Below are positions 8,210 to 16,398 of a stretch of DNA of 64,000 bases, one piece after another. The notes under the pieces were generated by a model, which saw only the letters and a program-made list of their open reading frames with translations, had not been told where the DNA came from and made no database searches. Position numbers and translations under genes: made by a program. Positions within the stretch are counted from its first letter, which is position 1. Every line of letters starts with the position of its first letter. The DNA is from Arthrobacter sp. Bz4 (GTDB lineage Bacteria > Actinomycetota > Actinomycetes > Actinomycetales > Micrococcaceae), in NCBI RefSeq assembly GCF_003075455.1, contig NZ_QDAE01000004.1, forward strand, positions 180,771 through 244,770, written 5' to 3'.

Positions 8210-8808
8210 CATCCACCGACCTTGAGAACGTCGAATTTGTGGTCCGCTCCATTGCGCATACGGCTGTGGAGAAGGAGCAGGAATTTGGTGACCTTGACGC
8301 AGTCGTCGGCGACGGCGACCTGGGCTACTCATTGGCTCGCGGCTTCGAAAAGGTCCTGACCGACTGGGATACCTTCAAGCGCGACGACCCTGCCACTTTT
8401 CTGCAGCAGATTGCGCTGGCCATCTCCAGCCGAATTGGCGGAACCTCCGGCCCTCTGTGGGGGACGGCCTTTCTGCGGGCGTCCGCCGCAGCAAAGGCAT
8501 CGGGGACCATGGACGGCGCCACGGTCGTCGCGATGCTACGCGGTGCAACCGACGGCATCAAGGCGCGGGGAAATGCCGAGCTCGGGGACAAGACTCTCCT
8601 CGACGCGATTGTCCCGGCGACCGACGAGCTGGAACGCGAACTCAGCAAGGGAACTGACGCCGCCGGCTGCCTCAAAGTCTTCTGCGACACCGCCCGGGCC
8701 GCAGCCGACGCCACCAGTTCCCTGGAAGCCAGGCGGGGCCGGGCCAGCTACAGCGGAAAAAGGAGCATCGGCTCGCCCGACGCCGGTGCGGTGGCAATAG
8801 CATCATGA
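8206..8808 (+). CDS. dhaL: Dihydroxyacetone kinase ADP-binding subunit DhaL-like
   Basis: 200 residues, the usual DhaL length. LDAVVGDGDLG keeps the three aspartates that hold the Mg-nucleotide, but the residue after the last Asp is Leu where many DhaL proteins have His. GGTSGPLWGTAFLRA and the C-terminal RASYSGKRSIGSPDAGA are family motifs. With DhaK it would make a two-subunit kinase. No phosphotransfer protein DhaM is encoded nearby, so whether ATP or an EI/HPr-fed DhaM energises it is open. The dhaK subunit follows after 79 bases. Confidence 0.85.
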   Translation: MTSTDLENVEFVVRSIAHTAVEKEQEFGDLDAVVGDGDLGYSLARGFEKVLTDWDTFKRDDPATFLQQIALAISSRIGGTSGPLWGTAFLRASAAAKASGTMDGATVVAMLRGATDGIKARGNAELGDKTLLDAIVPATDELERELSKGTDAAGCLKVFCDTARAAADATSSLEARRGRASYSGKRSIGSPDAGAVAIAS

Positions 8809-8887
8809 TCGAACGACTGACCGACGAATGGGCAGCACGTTAGCCCGTTCCTTGACCTTCAATTCAACACAACGATGTGGAGCCCAG

Positions 8888-9883
8888 ATGAAAAAGTTTG
8901 TCAATGATCCCAAGCAGTTTGTTCCGGAAATGCTCGAGGGATTGGCACTGGCCAATCCTGAGACGCTGAGGTATGTGCCGGAATACAACCTCATCATGCG
9001 GTCCGATAGCCCCAACGAGAATAGGGTGTCCATCGTTCAGGGATCTGGTTCCGGCCACGAGCCGGCCCACGTGATGGCTGTAGGCAAGGGGATGCTCGAC
9101 GCCGCCTGCCCGGGTGACGTGTTCGCTGCGCCCCCGTTCGACTACGTCTTCGAAACCACCAAGCTACTTGCCTCCCCAAAGGGCGTGCTGCTGCTGGTAA
9201 ATAACTACACCGGCGACAGAATGGTCTTCGACATGGCCCAGGAGATGGCCGCCGCCGAAGGCGTGAACGTGAAGACGCTGTTCATTGACGACGACGTCTC
9301 GGTGCAGGACTCCACCTACACCATCGGCCGGCGTGGAGTCGCGGGAAACTTCTTCGTGATCAAGGCGGTGGCTGCCGCGGCCGAGCGCGGCGCGGACCTT
9401 GACGAGGTGATCCGGATCGGCGAGAAGGTGAACTCGGTGACCCGTACCATGGGTGTGGCACTGACCGCCTGCACACCGCCAGCGAAGGGAAGCCCGCTCT
9501 TCGAACTAGGCGAGGACGAGATCGAGGTGGGGGTAGGCATCCACGGTGAGCCGGGCCGGCGTCGGGCCAAGATGATGCCCGCCAATGACATCGTTGACGA
9601 AATTCTTGAGCCGGTGGTTAGCGACCTGCCGTTCAAGGACGGCGACCGCGTGGCCCTGATGGTGAACGGCCTCGGGGGCACCCCGATCAGCGAGCTGTAT
9701 CTGCTCTACGGGCAGGCCCACAAGCAGTTGGCCGCCAAGGGAATCACCGTCGGGCGCAGCTATGTGGGCGAATACTGCACGTCATTGGACATGGCTGGCG
9801 CCTCGATCACGCTCGTCCGGCTGGACGACGAGATTGAGTCGCTGCTGAACGATCCCGCCGAGATTGCGATGCGGGTGTTCTAG
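8888..9883 (+). CDS. dhaK: Dihydroxyacetone kinase substrate-binding subunit DhaK
   Basis: 331 residues from ATG 8888. VQGSGSGHEPAHVMAVGKGM and the histidine in VGVGIHGEPG, which binds the substrate carbonyl covalently, are both present, as is NNYTGDRMVFDMA. It phosphorylates dihydroxyacetone or a related short ketose such as erythrulose together with DhaL. Last gene of the aldolase-HAD-DhaL-DhaK operon; a strong hairpin follows at 9938-9975. The sequence alone does not decide between DHA and tetrulose substrates. Confidence 0.9.
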   Translation: MKKFVNDPKQFVPEMLEGLALANPETLRYVPEYNLIMRSDSPNENRVSIVQGSGSGHEPAHVMAVGKGMLDAACPGDVFAAPPFDYVFETTKLLASPKGVLLLVNNYTGDRMVFDMAQEMAAAEGVNVKTLFIDDDVSVQDSTYTIGRRGVAGNFFVIKAVAAAAERGADLDEVIRIGEKVNSVTRTMGVALTACTPPAKGSPLFELGEDEIEVGVGIHGEPGRRRAKMMPANDIVDEILEPVVSDLPFKDGDRVALMVNGLGGTPISELYLLYGQAHKQLAAKGITVGRSYVGEYCTSLDMAGASITLVRLDDEIESLLNDPAEIAMRVF

Positions 9884-9916
9884 CCAACAGGTTGTGAGGT
9901 TTATCTGGATCGCATT

Positions 9917-11845
9917 TCAGGATGCGGACCTTGATCCTAGGTGCGGCCCCCGGCGGATACCGGGGGCCGCACCTACGTCGGGCGTGGGCTGGGACGGCTC
10001 GACGCCGCTCATGCTGACCAGCATGGTCCGGTTGCGGGCTCCGGTCTTGCGGAGCAGGGATCCAACGTGTTTTTCAACGGTCTTTGCGGAGATCTGCAGC
10101 TGGCGCGCGATCTGTTTGTCCGCCATGCCCTGTAGCACCATGTCGCGCACCTGCCGCTCGCGCACCGTGAAACTGTCCAGCGTGGTGTCCTCCGGGGCGG
10201 CAGCCATGAGGGAATCGAAAAGCTCGCCCTCCACCAGCGCCTGCCCCTGACCAGCCGCGACGATCACCCGCGCAATCGCCTCTCCTCCCGCTTTGCGGTT
10301 GATGAATCCTCGCACGCCAGCTTGTTTGGCTGACCGCACCTGGTCCACCGTGGGATTATCCGTGAGGACCACGATGGCGGCCTGTGGATCGAGTTTCCTG
10401 ACCTCCGTGAGTAGTCCCGTATCGGTTTCCTGGACCATGTCCAGATCAACCACCAGGACGTCGGGGCGGAGTAGTTCGTATGCGTCCAGCAGTTGCCCTG
10501 AAGAGCTGACTTCGGCCGCTACCTGAACTGCTGGCTCGCTGATCTGTAGTAGCCTGACCAAGCCAGCGCTGATGAGGGGTTTGTCGTTGGCGATCAGCAC
10601 CTTCCACCGCGGCTGGGGGCGCTCGCCCCGCTCCGGCACCTTGTCGGGCAGGGTGGCCCTCACCTTGGTACCCCACCCGGGCATCGTGTCGATGTGCAGG
10701 TCACCTCCCAGATGGACCGCACGCGAGGTCATCCCATGCAGGCCAAGGCATCCCGTGGGCAGGGCTGAGTGGTCCCCGTGGGTGGTAGCCAGATCAAATC
10801 CCCGCCCGTTGTCTTCCACCAGGACAGCTAGCGAATCACTCTCATAGACCAATCCCACCCGAACGCTCGTCGCCCTCGAGTGTGTGACCACATTGCCCAG
10901 CGCCTCCTGGATGATCTTGAACGCCTGGTGAGCGATCTCCGGGGCAAGCGCGCGGGGAGACCCGATGACGGTGAGTTGCGTCTCCGCAGCGCTCATCGAT
11001 TCGGCCCAGGTCAGTTCGGCCGCGACTGCCACGTCGAGGTCCCGGCCCGCGAGGGACGCCGGGCCCATCCCCAGGATTGTGCGGCGCGTTTCGGCCAGGG
11101 CATCATGGGCGATATTACGGGCGGTTCCGATGTGCCGGGTTGCGGCGGCTTCCAGGCCGTCCCGCCGGACCGCTTTGTCCGCATCATCAAGACTGAGAAG
11201 CAGGGTGGCCAGGGACCGGCCGATGGTCTCGTGAACGTCCCGCACCGCCCGCTCCCGTTCCACTCCGATGGCGGCCTCCTGCTCGCGTTCAGAAGCGATG
11301 GCGTGCAATTCTGAATTTTTCAACGCGATCGCTGCGTGGCTGGCGAAGAGCTCAGCCAACGCGGCGTCATCGGGAGTAAACACGCGCTGCGGATCGGCGC
11401 CGAAGATGATGCAGGTCCCGATGACGCGTGCATCCCACTGGATGGGTACCCCAATGACCGCGCAGTTCCACCGGGGATCTTCTGGGGAGATATGGCCCTT
11501 CGACACTTGACTGTAGGTCCGGAGGATCACCGTGGAGCGATCCCGCACCACCAGGCCGGTGATTCCTTCCTCTAGCGAGAAGGTTTGCCCTTCCTGGCAG
11601 CCCACGCCGAAATCGACTTTTTTGGCGTAGGTCCCGCTCGCTTCGTTGACTAGGGAGAGGGAACCCGATTCGCAGCCAAGCAGCAGTGCGGCATGCCCCA
11701 AAATCCGTTCCAGGAGCGGTTGAAGCTCAAATCGTCCGGCGAGGTCACGTGCCAGTTCCGCGACAGTGTCCAACCGCTTTTGCGCGCTATCCACCTGCAG
11801 CGTGCCATGCATTAGTGGGTCAGGCCCCAGCCAGGAATCAGTCAT
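9917..11845 (-). CDS. Hybrid GAF sensor kinase fused to a LuxR-type response regulator
   Basis: 642 residues from ATG 11845 (GAGAGGA upstream). Domains in order: GAF at about 25-175; NarX/DevS-type dimerisation helix with phospho-His205 in ERERAVRDVHETIG; HATPase with DNGRGFD (about 345-351) and GWGTKV; receiver at about 413-530 with phospho-Asp in VLVVDLDMV, switch Thr in VVLTDN and Lys in INRKAG; and a LuxR helix-turn-helix at about 565-625. The receiver acidic pair is AND rather than DD. Kinase and DNA-binding regulator are usually separate proteins. Its position between dhaK and pfkA suggests it controls this module. Confidence 0.85.
   Translation of the reverse strand: MTDSWLGPDPLMHGTLQVDSAQKRLDTVAELARDLAGRFELQPLLERILGHAALLLGCESGSLSLVNEASGTYAKKVDFGVGCQEGQTFSLEEGITGLVVRDRSTVILRTYSQVSKGHISPEDPRWNCAVIGVPIQWDARVIGTCIIFGADPQRVFTPDDAALAELFASHAAIALKNSELHAIASEREQEAAIGVERERAVRDVHETIGRSLATLLLSLDDADKAVRRDGLEAAATRHIGTARNIAHDALAETRRTILGMGPASLAGRDLDVAVAAELTWAESMSAAETQLTVIGSPRALAPEIAHQAFKIIQEALGNVVTHSRATSVRVGLVYESDSLAVLVEDNGRGFDLATTHGDHSALPTGCLGLHGMTSRAVHLGGDLHIDTMPGWGTKVRATLPDKVPERGERPQPRWKVLIANDKPLISAGLVRLLQISEPAVQVAAEVSSSGQLLDAYELLRPDVLVVDLDMVQETDTGLLTEVRKLDPQAAIVVLTDNPTVDQVRSAKQAGVRGFINRKAGGEAIARVIVAAGQGQALVEGELFDSLMAAAPEDTTLDSFTVRERQVRDMVLQGMADKQIARQLQISAKTVEKHVGSLLRKTGARNRTMLVSMSGVEPSQPTPDVGAAPGIRRGPHLGSRSAS
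9938..9975. terminator. Hairpin terminator between dhaK and the convergent sensor kinase
   Basis: TAGGTGCGGCCCCCGG at 9938-9953 pairs perfectly with 9960-9975 around a 6-base loop. No T-run follows. It sits 55 bases after dhaK, yet lies inside the last codons of the kinase gene read on the other strand, so one sequence both ends dhaK transcription and codes for protein. Confidence 0.75.
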
Positions 11846-11943
11846 TTCCGTCCTCTCTGACGAAATGCGCGTTGAATCTCCGTGGGACCGGACACCTGTG
11901 CAGCACACCATCGGTTTATGCATTAAATCACTATGCGTGCTGG

Positions 11944-11977
11944 TTATCCCCCATGGGGACGGCGGGTAAGCCCTCAT
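11944..11977. promoter_or_regulatory. Putative shared operator, site 2 (kinase/pfkA divergent promoter)
   Basis: CCCCATGGGG (11949-11958) is a perfect palindrome and is followed by GGG-TAAG-CCCTCAT. Aligned without gaps, the second half (GGGT, then CCCTCAT) matches site 1 at 6462-6491. The site lies between the sensor kinase and 6-phosphofructokinase genes, 85 bases before the pfkA start. Confidence 0.5.
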
Positions 11978-12061
11978 GGCAGGTCCAGTGGATTGATGGT
12001 TGCGTTGAGGTAGGCAAAACAAGGGTCCCGGACAGGGCGAAACGATGGCTGGAGAAGAGTA

Positions 12062-13090
12062 ATGGCTCGGATTGGAATTCTGACCAGCGGCGGAGATTGC
12101 CCGGGGTTGAACGCTGTGATCCGGTCCTGCGTGCTCCGGGGGATCCGGAACCATGGCGACGAATTCGTCGGCTACATCGACGGCTGGCGGGGGTTGGTTG
12201 AAAACAATTCGATCATCCTGGATTGGATGAGCGTTCGCGGTATTGCCAAACAGGGCGGAACAATTCTTGGCACTTCCCGCACCAGCCCGTTCGGCGATGG
12301 CAGCGGCGTGCAGCACATCGAAGCGAACCTTCGTTCCCTCGGGGTGGATGCGCTGATTGTAATTGGCGGTGAGGGAACCCTCGCCGCCGCTAAAATCCTC
12401 AGTGATGATGGTGTGCGGATCATCGGTGTCCCCAAAACGGTGGATAACGACCTGTCCGCGACCGACTATTCGTTTGGCTTCGACACTGCGGTGCAGATCG
12501 CGACCGAGGCGATCGACAGGCTGAGTACCACCGGCGAATCGCATCATCGGTGCATGATTGCGGAGGTGATGGGACGCCATGTTGGCTGGATCGCGCTACA
12601 CGCGGGCATGGCCACGAGTGCCCACGCGATTCTCATCCCGGAACAGCAGCCCAGCATGGAGGAGATTTGCGAGTGGGTGGCGAAGCCGTTTCACCGGGGA
12701 AGAACCCCGCTGGTGGTTGTGGCCGAGGGATTTGTCTCGGCGGAGATGAACCACCCCCACTCGGAACGCGGACTTGATGCCTTCAATCGACCCAGGCTGG
12801 GTGGTATTGGTGAAAGGCTCGCACCCATCATCGAGCAACGAACCGGGATTGAAACGCGGTCCACAACTCTCGGGCACATCCAGCGGGGTGGTGCGCCGAG
12901 TGCGTCAGATCGGGTGCTCGCCACCCGGCTGGGCATGGCAGCAGTAGACGCCGTTCACGACGGCGCGTGGGGCACCATGGTTGCCCTCCGCGGCACTGAC
13001 ATCGTGCGGGTAGACCTAGGAGAGTCGGTGGCGCAACTCAAGACTGTCCCGCAGTCACGCTATGACGAAGCAACAACGTTTTTCGGCTGA
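12062..13090 (+). CDS. pfkA: 6-phosphofructokinase, ATP-type by motif
   Basis: 342 residues. ILTSGGDCPGLNAVI binds nucleotide and phosphate, IGGEGTLAAA has Gly where PPi-dependent enzymes have Asp, PKTVDNDLSATDYSFGFDTA holds the catalytic Asp, and EVMGRHVGW and GHIQRGG line the sugar site. A Lys sits before TVDND, the mixed pattern seen in actinomycete ATP-PFKs. It forms fructose 1,6-bisphosphate, the substrate or product of the aldolase encoded upstream. It is transcribed away from the hybrid kinase. Confidence 0.9.
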   Translation: MARIGILTSGGDCPGLNAVIRSCVLRGIRNHGDEFVGYIDGWRGLVENNSIILDWMSVRGIAKQGGTILGTSRTSPFGDGSGVQHIEANLRSLGVDALIVIGGEGTLAAAKILSDDGVRIIGVPKTVDNDLSATDYSFGFDTAVQIATEAIDRLSTTGESHHRCMIAEVMGRHVGWIALHAGMATSAHAILIPEQQPSMEEICEWVAKPFHRGRTPLVVVAEGFVSAEMNHPHSERGLDAFNRPRLGGIGERLAPIIEQRTGIETRSTTLGHIQRGGAPSASDRVLATRLGMAAVDAVHDGAWGTMVALRGTDIVRVDLGESVAQLKTVPQSRYDEATTFFG

Positions 13091-13155
13091 TCGGTTGGTC
13101 TGAACGGCGCGATTGCGGGAACGGTTCGCCTCTGGCACCTAATGTTCCTGCCAGA

Positions 13156-13668
13156 TCAGATCAGGTCATAGGGCTCAAGGGGACGGTTCTCGCGGTAGCG
13201 GTCACGCCAGCGGTGGTGTGGTTCGGCTTTTCCGTCGTCGTGCACCACGACTACCGGGCAGACGGCACGCGCGACACACGCGTTGCTCACGGATCCCAGG
13301 TGCAGGCCGCGGAGGCCGCCGTGACCCCGCCTGCCGACCACCAGCATCTGTGCCCTCGCGGCCGCCTCGACCAGCACGGTCGACGGATGACCGCGGATGA
13401 TGGTGCTGGTGAATCCAGGCGGCGTCTCGTCTCCAAACGCCTCGTGAATAGCCTCATCGAGGCGTTTCTGGGCACCCTTTCCGAAGATGGTCATGTCGGG
13501 GAGGAGGTACTCCTCGTACATCCTTGGATAGTCCCAACAGGCAACGGCGTGGACTTCAGCGCCAAGGGCCGGGGCGAGTTTCGCGGCCAGCCTCAGGGCG
13601 AGGATCGAAGGCTCCGAGCCGTCGACGCCCACCACTACATGAGGATCCTCTGGGGTTCGTTCCATCAC
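13156..13668 (-). CDS. Universal stress protein, UspA family, ATP-binding type
   Basis: 170 residues with one Usp domain. VVGVDGSEPSILAL begins the fold and GRRGHGGLRGLHLGSVS is the G-2x-G-9x-G-S nucleotide loop of ATP-binding Usp proteins. The end (CPVVVVHDD) is typical. Such proteins are commonly induced by oxygen limitation and stress; the upstream region carries the third copy of the putative shared operator, which supports co-regulation with dhaK and pfkA. Confidence 0.9.
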   Translation of the reverse strand: MMERTPEDPHVVVGVDGSEPSILALRLAAKLAPALGAEVHAVACWDYPRMYEEYLLPDMTIFGKGAQKRLDEAIHEAFGDETPPGFTSTIIRGHPSTVLVEAAARAQMLVVGRRGHGGLRGLHLGSVSNACVARAVCPVVVVHDDGKAEPHHRWRDRYRENRPLEPYDLI

Positions 13669-13701
13669 AGCTCTCCTTGGCTCGCAGGACCACTTCCGGG
13701 T

Positions 13702-13731
13702 ACCCCAATTTTACGCCGCGTAAGCCCCTAT
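13702..13731. promoter_or_regulatory. Putative shared operator, site 3 (universal stress gene promoter)
   Basis: Read toward the stress gene this is ATAGGGGCTTACGCGGCGTA, then AAATTGGGG. It matches the reverse of site 2 (ATGAGGGCTTACCCGCCGTC) at 16 of 20 positions. A TAAAAT stretch inside it is a possible -10 box, 38 bases before the start codon. Confidence 0.5.
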
Positions 13732-14037
13732 GCGCAGGGAAACAGCCGCCAATATTCAAGGCTTATACGGAGTGGTCGGGGGCGGCGACCATACGCTGAA
13801 CCAGCTCGCCGAGGCCTTCGATGCGATCGTGACGACGTCGCCAGCGGTCAGGTAGGGAACTCGGCCGGAGAGCGCGACGCCCTCGGGGTGCCGGTGTTCA
13901 CTGGGTCTGCCGGGTACAGGGCCATGTACGGGGACGGCTCCAACGCCGGTCAGAGGTGCACCCACTCTGAGGGAGCCAGTGTGTTCGAGCTGAGGCGAAT
14001 CCTCCGCGGCCAGCGCATCAGTTTCTTTTGGCTGATC
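13732..14037. other. Intergenic region without a supported gene
   Basis: About 300 bases between the promoter of the universal stress gene and the end of the GntR gene. Short open frames exist on both strands, including 69 residues on the minus strand (13756-13965), but none has a clear ribosome site or a family I recognise. It could hold a decayed gene. Confidence 0.4.
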
Positions 14038-14778
14038 CTATTTGTGCGCTGCTTCATCCCAGAGCGTGCTCATTTCGGTCATGGCACGTTCCATGATGGC
14101 GAGCATTGAGTGGTGGGCATCGACCGGGTTGCCGCGCTGGATGGCGCTGGCGACGTCGACGTGCAGTTGCAGTGCTTCGTCGTGCGGGTGCTCGGGCATG
14201 AGGCCATAGTGGGTTCGCCCGGTCAGAACCTCGGCGACGAGGGAGTTGAGCTTCCCGAACATCTCGTTCCCGGAGCTGGATAGCACCAGGCGGTGGAACT
14301 GGATGTCGAGGGTCAGGAACAGTTCAGTGTCGCCGTCCTGCCCGGCGGCCCACAGCTTTCCGGCCAGTCCCATGAGCTCGCTGGCGTCGGCCAGCGGCGC
14401 CCGCAGTGCTGCCAGCCGGGCGGCCTGCGGCTCCACTGCCGTGCGCAACTCGGTCAATGAGCGGAGCTGGGCGACCCGCCCCGGGGAGGCAAGGCGCCAC
14501 CTGATGACCTGGCGGTCGTAGAGGTTCCATTCGGTGGGGGGCAGCACCTGGACGCCCACCCGCCGTCGTGATTCGACCATTCCCATGGAGGCTAGGACAC
14601 GCAGCACCTCGCGGATGACCGAGCGGGAGACGCCGTAGCGCTCCTCGAGCTCTTCGATCCGCATCACCGATCCGGCGGCCCATTCGCCGGCTCCGATGGC
14701 CAGTCCCATCTGGTCAACCACTGACGCATGCAGGCCAGAGGGCATGACACCGGGGGTATGGGGATCAGTTGGCTGCAT
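14038..14778 (-). CDS. GntR-family regulator, FadR/FCD subgroup
   Basis: 246 residues. An N-terminal winged helix (IEELEERYGVSRSVIREVLRVLASMGMV, with recognition helix SRSVIREVL) is followed by an all-helical FCD ligand domain (LRTAVEPQAARLAA, DIQFHRLVLSSSGN, HVDVASAI). Regulators of this type answer to sugar acids. It is divergent from the sugar-acid import and catabolism genes and most likely represses them until substrate is present. Confidence 0.9.
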   Translation of the reverse strand: MQPTDPHTPGVMPSGLHASVVDQMGLAIGAGEWAAGSVMRIEELEERYGVSRSVIREVLRVLASMGMVESRRRVGVQVLPPTEWNLYDRQVIRWRLASPGRVAQLRSLTELRTAVEPQAARLAALRAPLADASELMGLAGKLWAAGQDGDTELFLTLDIQFHRLVLSSSGNEMFGKLNSLVAEVLTGRTHYGLMPEHPHDEALQLHVDVASAIQRGNPVDAHHSMLAIMERAMTEMSTLWDEAAHK

Positions 14779-14934
14779 GAAGTGAAGCGTATCAAGAGCA
14801 TCCCATTCGAGTGACGGGGTTGCATAAGTATGATCTTTGTCACTACTATCGTGGCTATTAGCAGATGTAAACCGATCATCTACTCCTGGCCCCGGCTATT
14901 GCGGGTGTCCTCAACGAAGAGAACTGGAGCAACA

Positions 14935-16227
14935 GTGCAGCGTAAAACTATGCGGGTAGCCGGACTGGCGGTCACGGCCTTACTGGGTGGAACCCTTGCG
15001 GCATGCGGCGGAGGCGGTGGCGGCGACGAAGCCTCCGACACTCTGCGGGTTACCCTCGCCAACCATGTGTGGACCGATACCATCATTGAAGCAATTCCCG
15101 AATTCGAAGAAGAAACGGGCCTGACCGTCGAACTCACGCAGCTCGGCGAAGACCAGCTATCGGCCCAGTACAACGTGCAGCTCAACGCCGGCACCGATGA
15201 GATCGACGTGATGATGTACCGGCCACTGCAGGAGGGCAAGCTGTTTGCTCAGAACGGCTACTTGGCCGATCTGACGGAACGCGTCGAATCTAACCCCGAG
15301 TGGGAATGGTCAGACTTCCAGAGCGGCCCCGTCGACTCCACCACGTTTGAGGACAAGGTGGTTGGCGTCCCAACCATCACCGAGCGCGAGGTGCTGTACT
15401 ACCGCACCGACCTCCTCGAGGCTGCAGGCCTCGAGGTCCCGGAGACTCTCGAAGAGCTGGAAGCCGCCGCGAAGCAGATCAGCGAAGAGAACCCCGACGT
15501 CGCAGGCTTCGTCGCCCGCACCGGCAAGTCACCGGCCGTCACCCAGTTCTCCAGCTTCCTCTACAGCTTCGGCGGCGACTTCATCGATGAGGAAGGCAAC
15601 TCAGCCATCGCCTCACCGGAAGCCAAGGAAGCCTACGATTACTACGGCCGCATGATCAACGAATATGGTCCAGAGAATGTCAGCACCGACATGAGCTGGC
15701 CCGAAGCCATGGCCATCTTCACCCAGGGCGGTGCAGCCTTCTACACCGAGGCAGACAGCCTCTATCAGAACGCCACCGACCCCGCGAACTCGCAGGTTGC
15801 CGAGAATGTCGGCTTCGCCCCACTGCCTGCAGGTCCTGCCGGATCCAAGCCCTACAACGTACCATCGTGGGGCCTCGGCATTAACGAGGCATCGAAGAAC
15901 CAGGACAACGCCTGGAAGTTCCTCGAATGGGCCACCAGCAAGGAAATGGTTCTCGAAATCCAGCAGGCAGGCGTCCCCGGTCCCCGCACATCGGTCTGGG
16001 CCGACCCTGAAGGCACTGCGACCTATCCCGAGGACCTCGTTGCGGCCATCGAGGCCAGCGCCGAAAACGGCGTCGGCTACGATCGCCCGCTCGTGATCAA
16101 CGTGGCTGAAGCCCGTGAAGTGGTGGGCGATCCGATCGTCATCGGCATCACCGGCGGCGACGTAGACGCGGCAGCTGATGCAGCGAGCGAATCCTTCCAG
16201 GCCTTCCTGGACGACGAACGCGAATAG
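14935..16227 (+). CDS. Extracellular sugar-binding lipoprotein of an ABC importer
   Basis: 430 residues from GTG 14935, with GGAG seven bases upstream; the longer frame adds residues with no signal. Signal peptide ends in a lipobox (GGTLAAC, then a Gly-rich tether). The body is a type 1 solute-binding protein: NHVWTDTIIEAIPEFEEETG, DVMMYRPLQEGKLFAQNGYL, and WGLGINEASKNQDNAWKFLEW near the C-terminus. First gene of the import operon; the neighbouring enzymes suggest it binds a hexonate or uronate-derived sugar, which is inference. Confidence 0.9.
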   Translation: MQRKTMRVAGLAVTALLGGTLAACGGGGGGDEASDTLRVTLANHVWTDTIIEAIPEFEEETGLTVELTQLGEDQLSAQYNVQLNAGTDEIDVMMYRPLQEGKLFAQNGYLADLTERVESNPEWEWSDFQSGPVDSTTFEDKVVGVPTITEREVLYYRTDLLEAAGLEVPETLEELEAAAKQISEENPDVAGFVARTGKSPAVTQFSSFLYSFGGDFIDEEGNSAIASPEAKEAYDYYGRMINEYGPENVSTDMSWPEAMAIFTQGGAAFYTEADSLYQNATDPANSQVAENVGFAPLPAGPAGSKPYNVPSWGLGINEASKNQDNAWKFLEWATSKEMVLEIQQAGVPGPRTSVWADPEGTATYPEDLVAAIEASAENGVGYDRPLVINVAEAREVVGDPIVIGITGGDVDAAADAASESFQAFLDDERE

Positions 16228-16398
16228 CGTTCGACGGCGGCTCCCGCAGCCGCCCTGCGATGCGGCGCCGCCCGGCGGAGACAACCTCCGCTGGGCGGCG
16301 CAACCACCGGGCCCGCTGACCGGCCGGCCGCCGCACCCTGACGCGCTCCACCCACCACCTTTGCAACCATTGCCATTAGCGCACCAAGGACGTTGACC

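Noticed and set aside
11846..12580. Longer N-terminus for the hybrid kinase
   Set aside because: It would run through the divergent promoter and into pfkA; ATG 11845 has a good ribosome site.
13213..14109. 298-codon plus-strand open frame
   Set aside because: It lies mostly opposite the universal stress gene and its promoter and shows no family motif.
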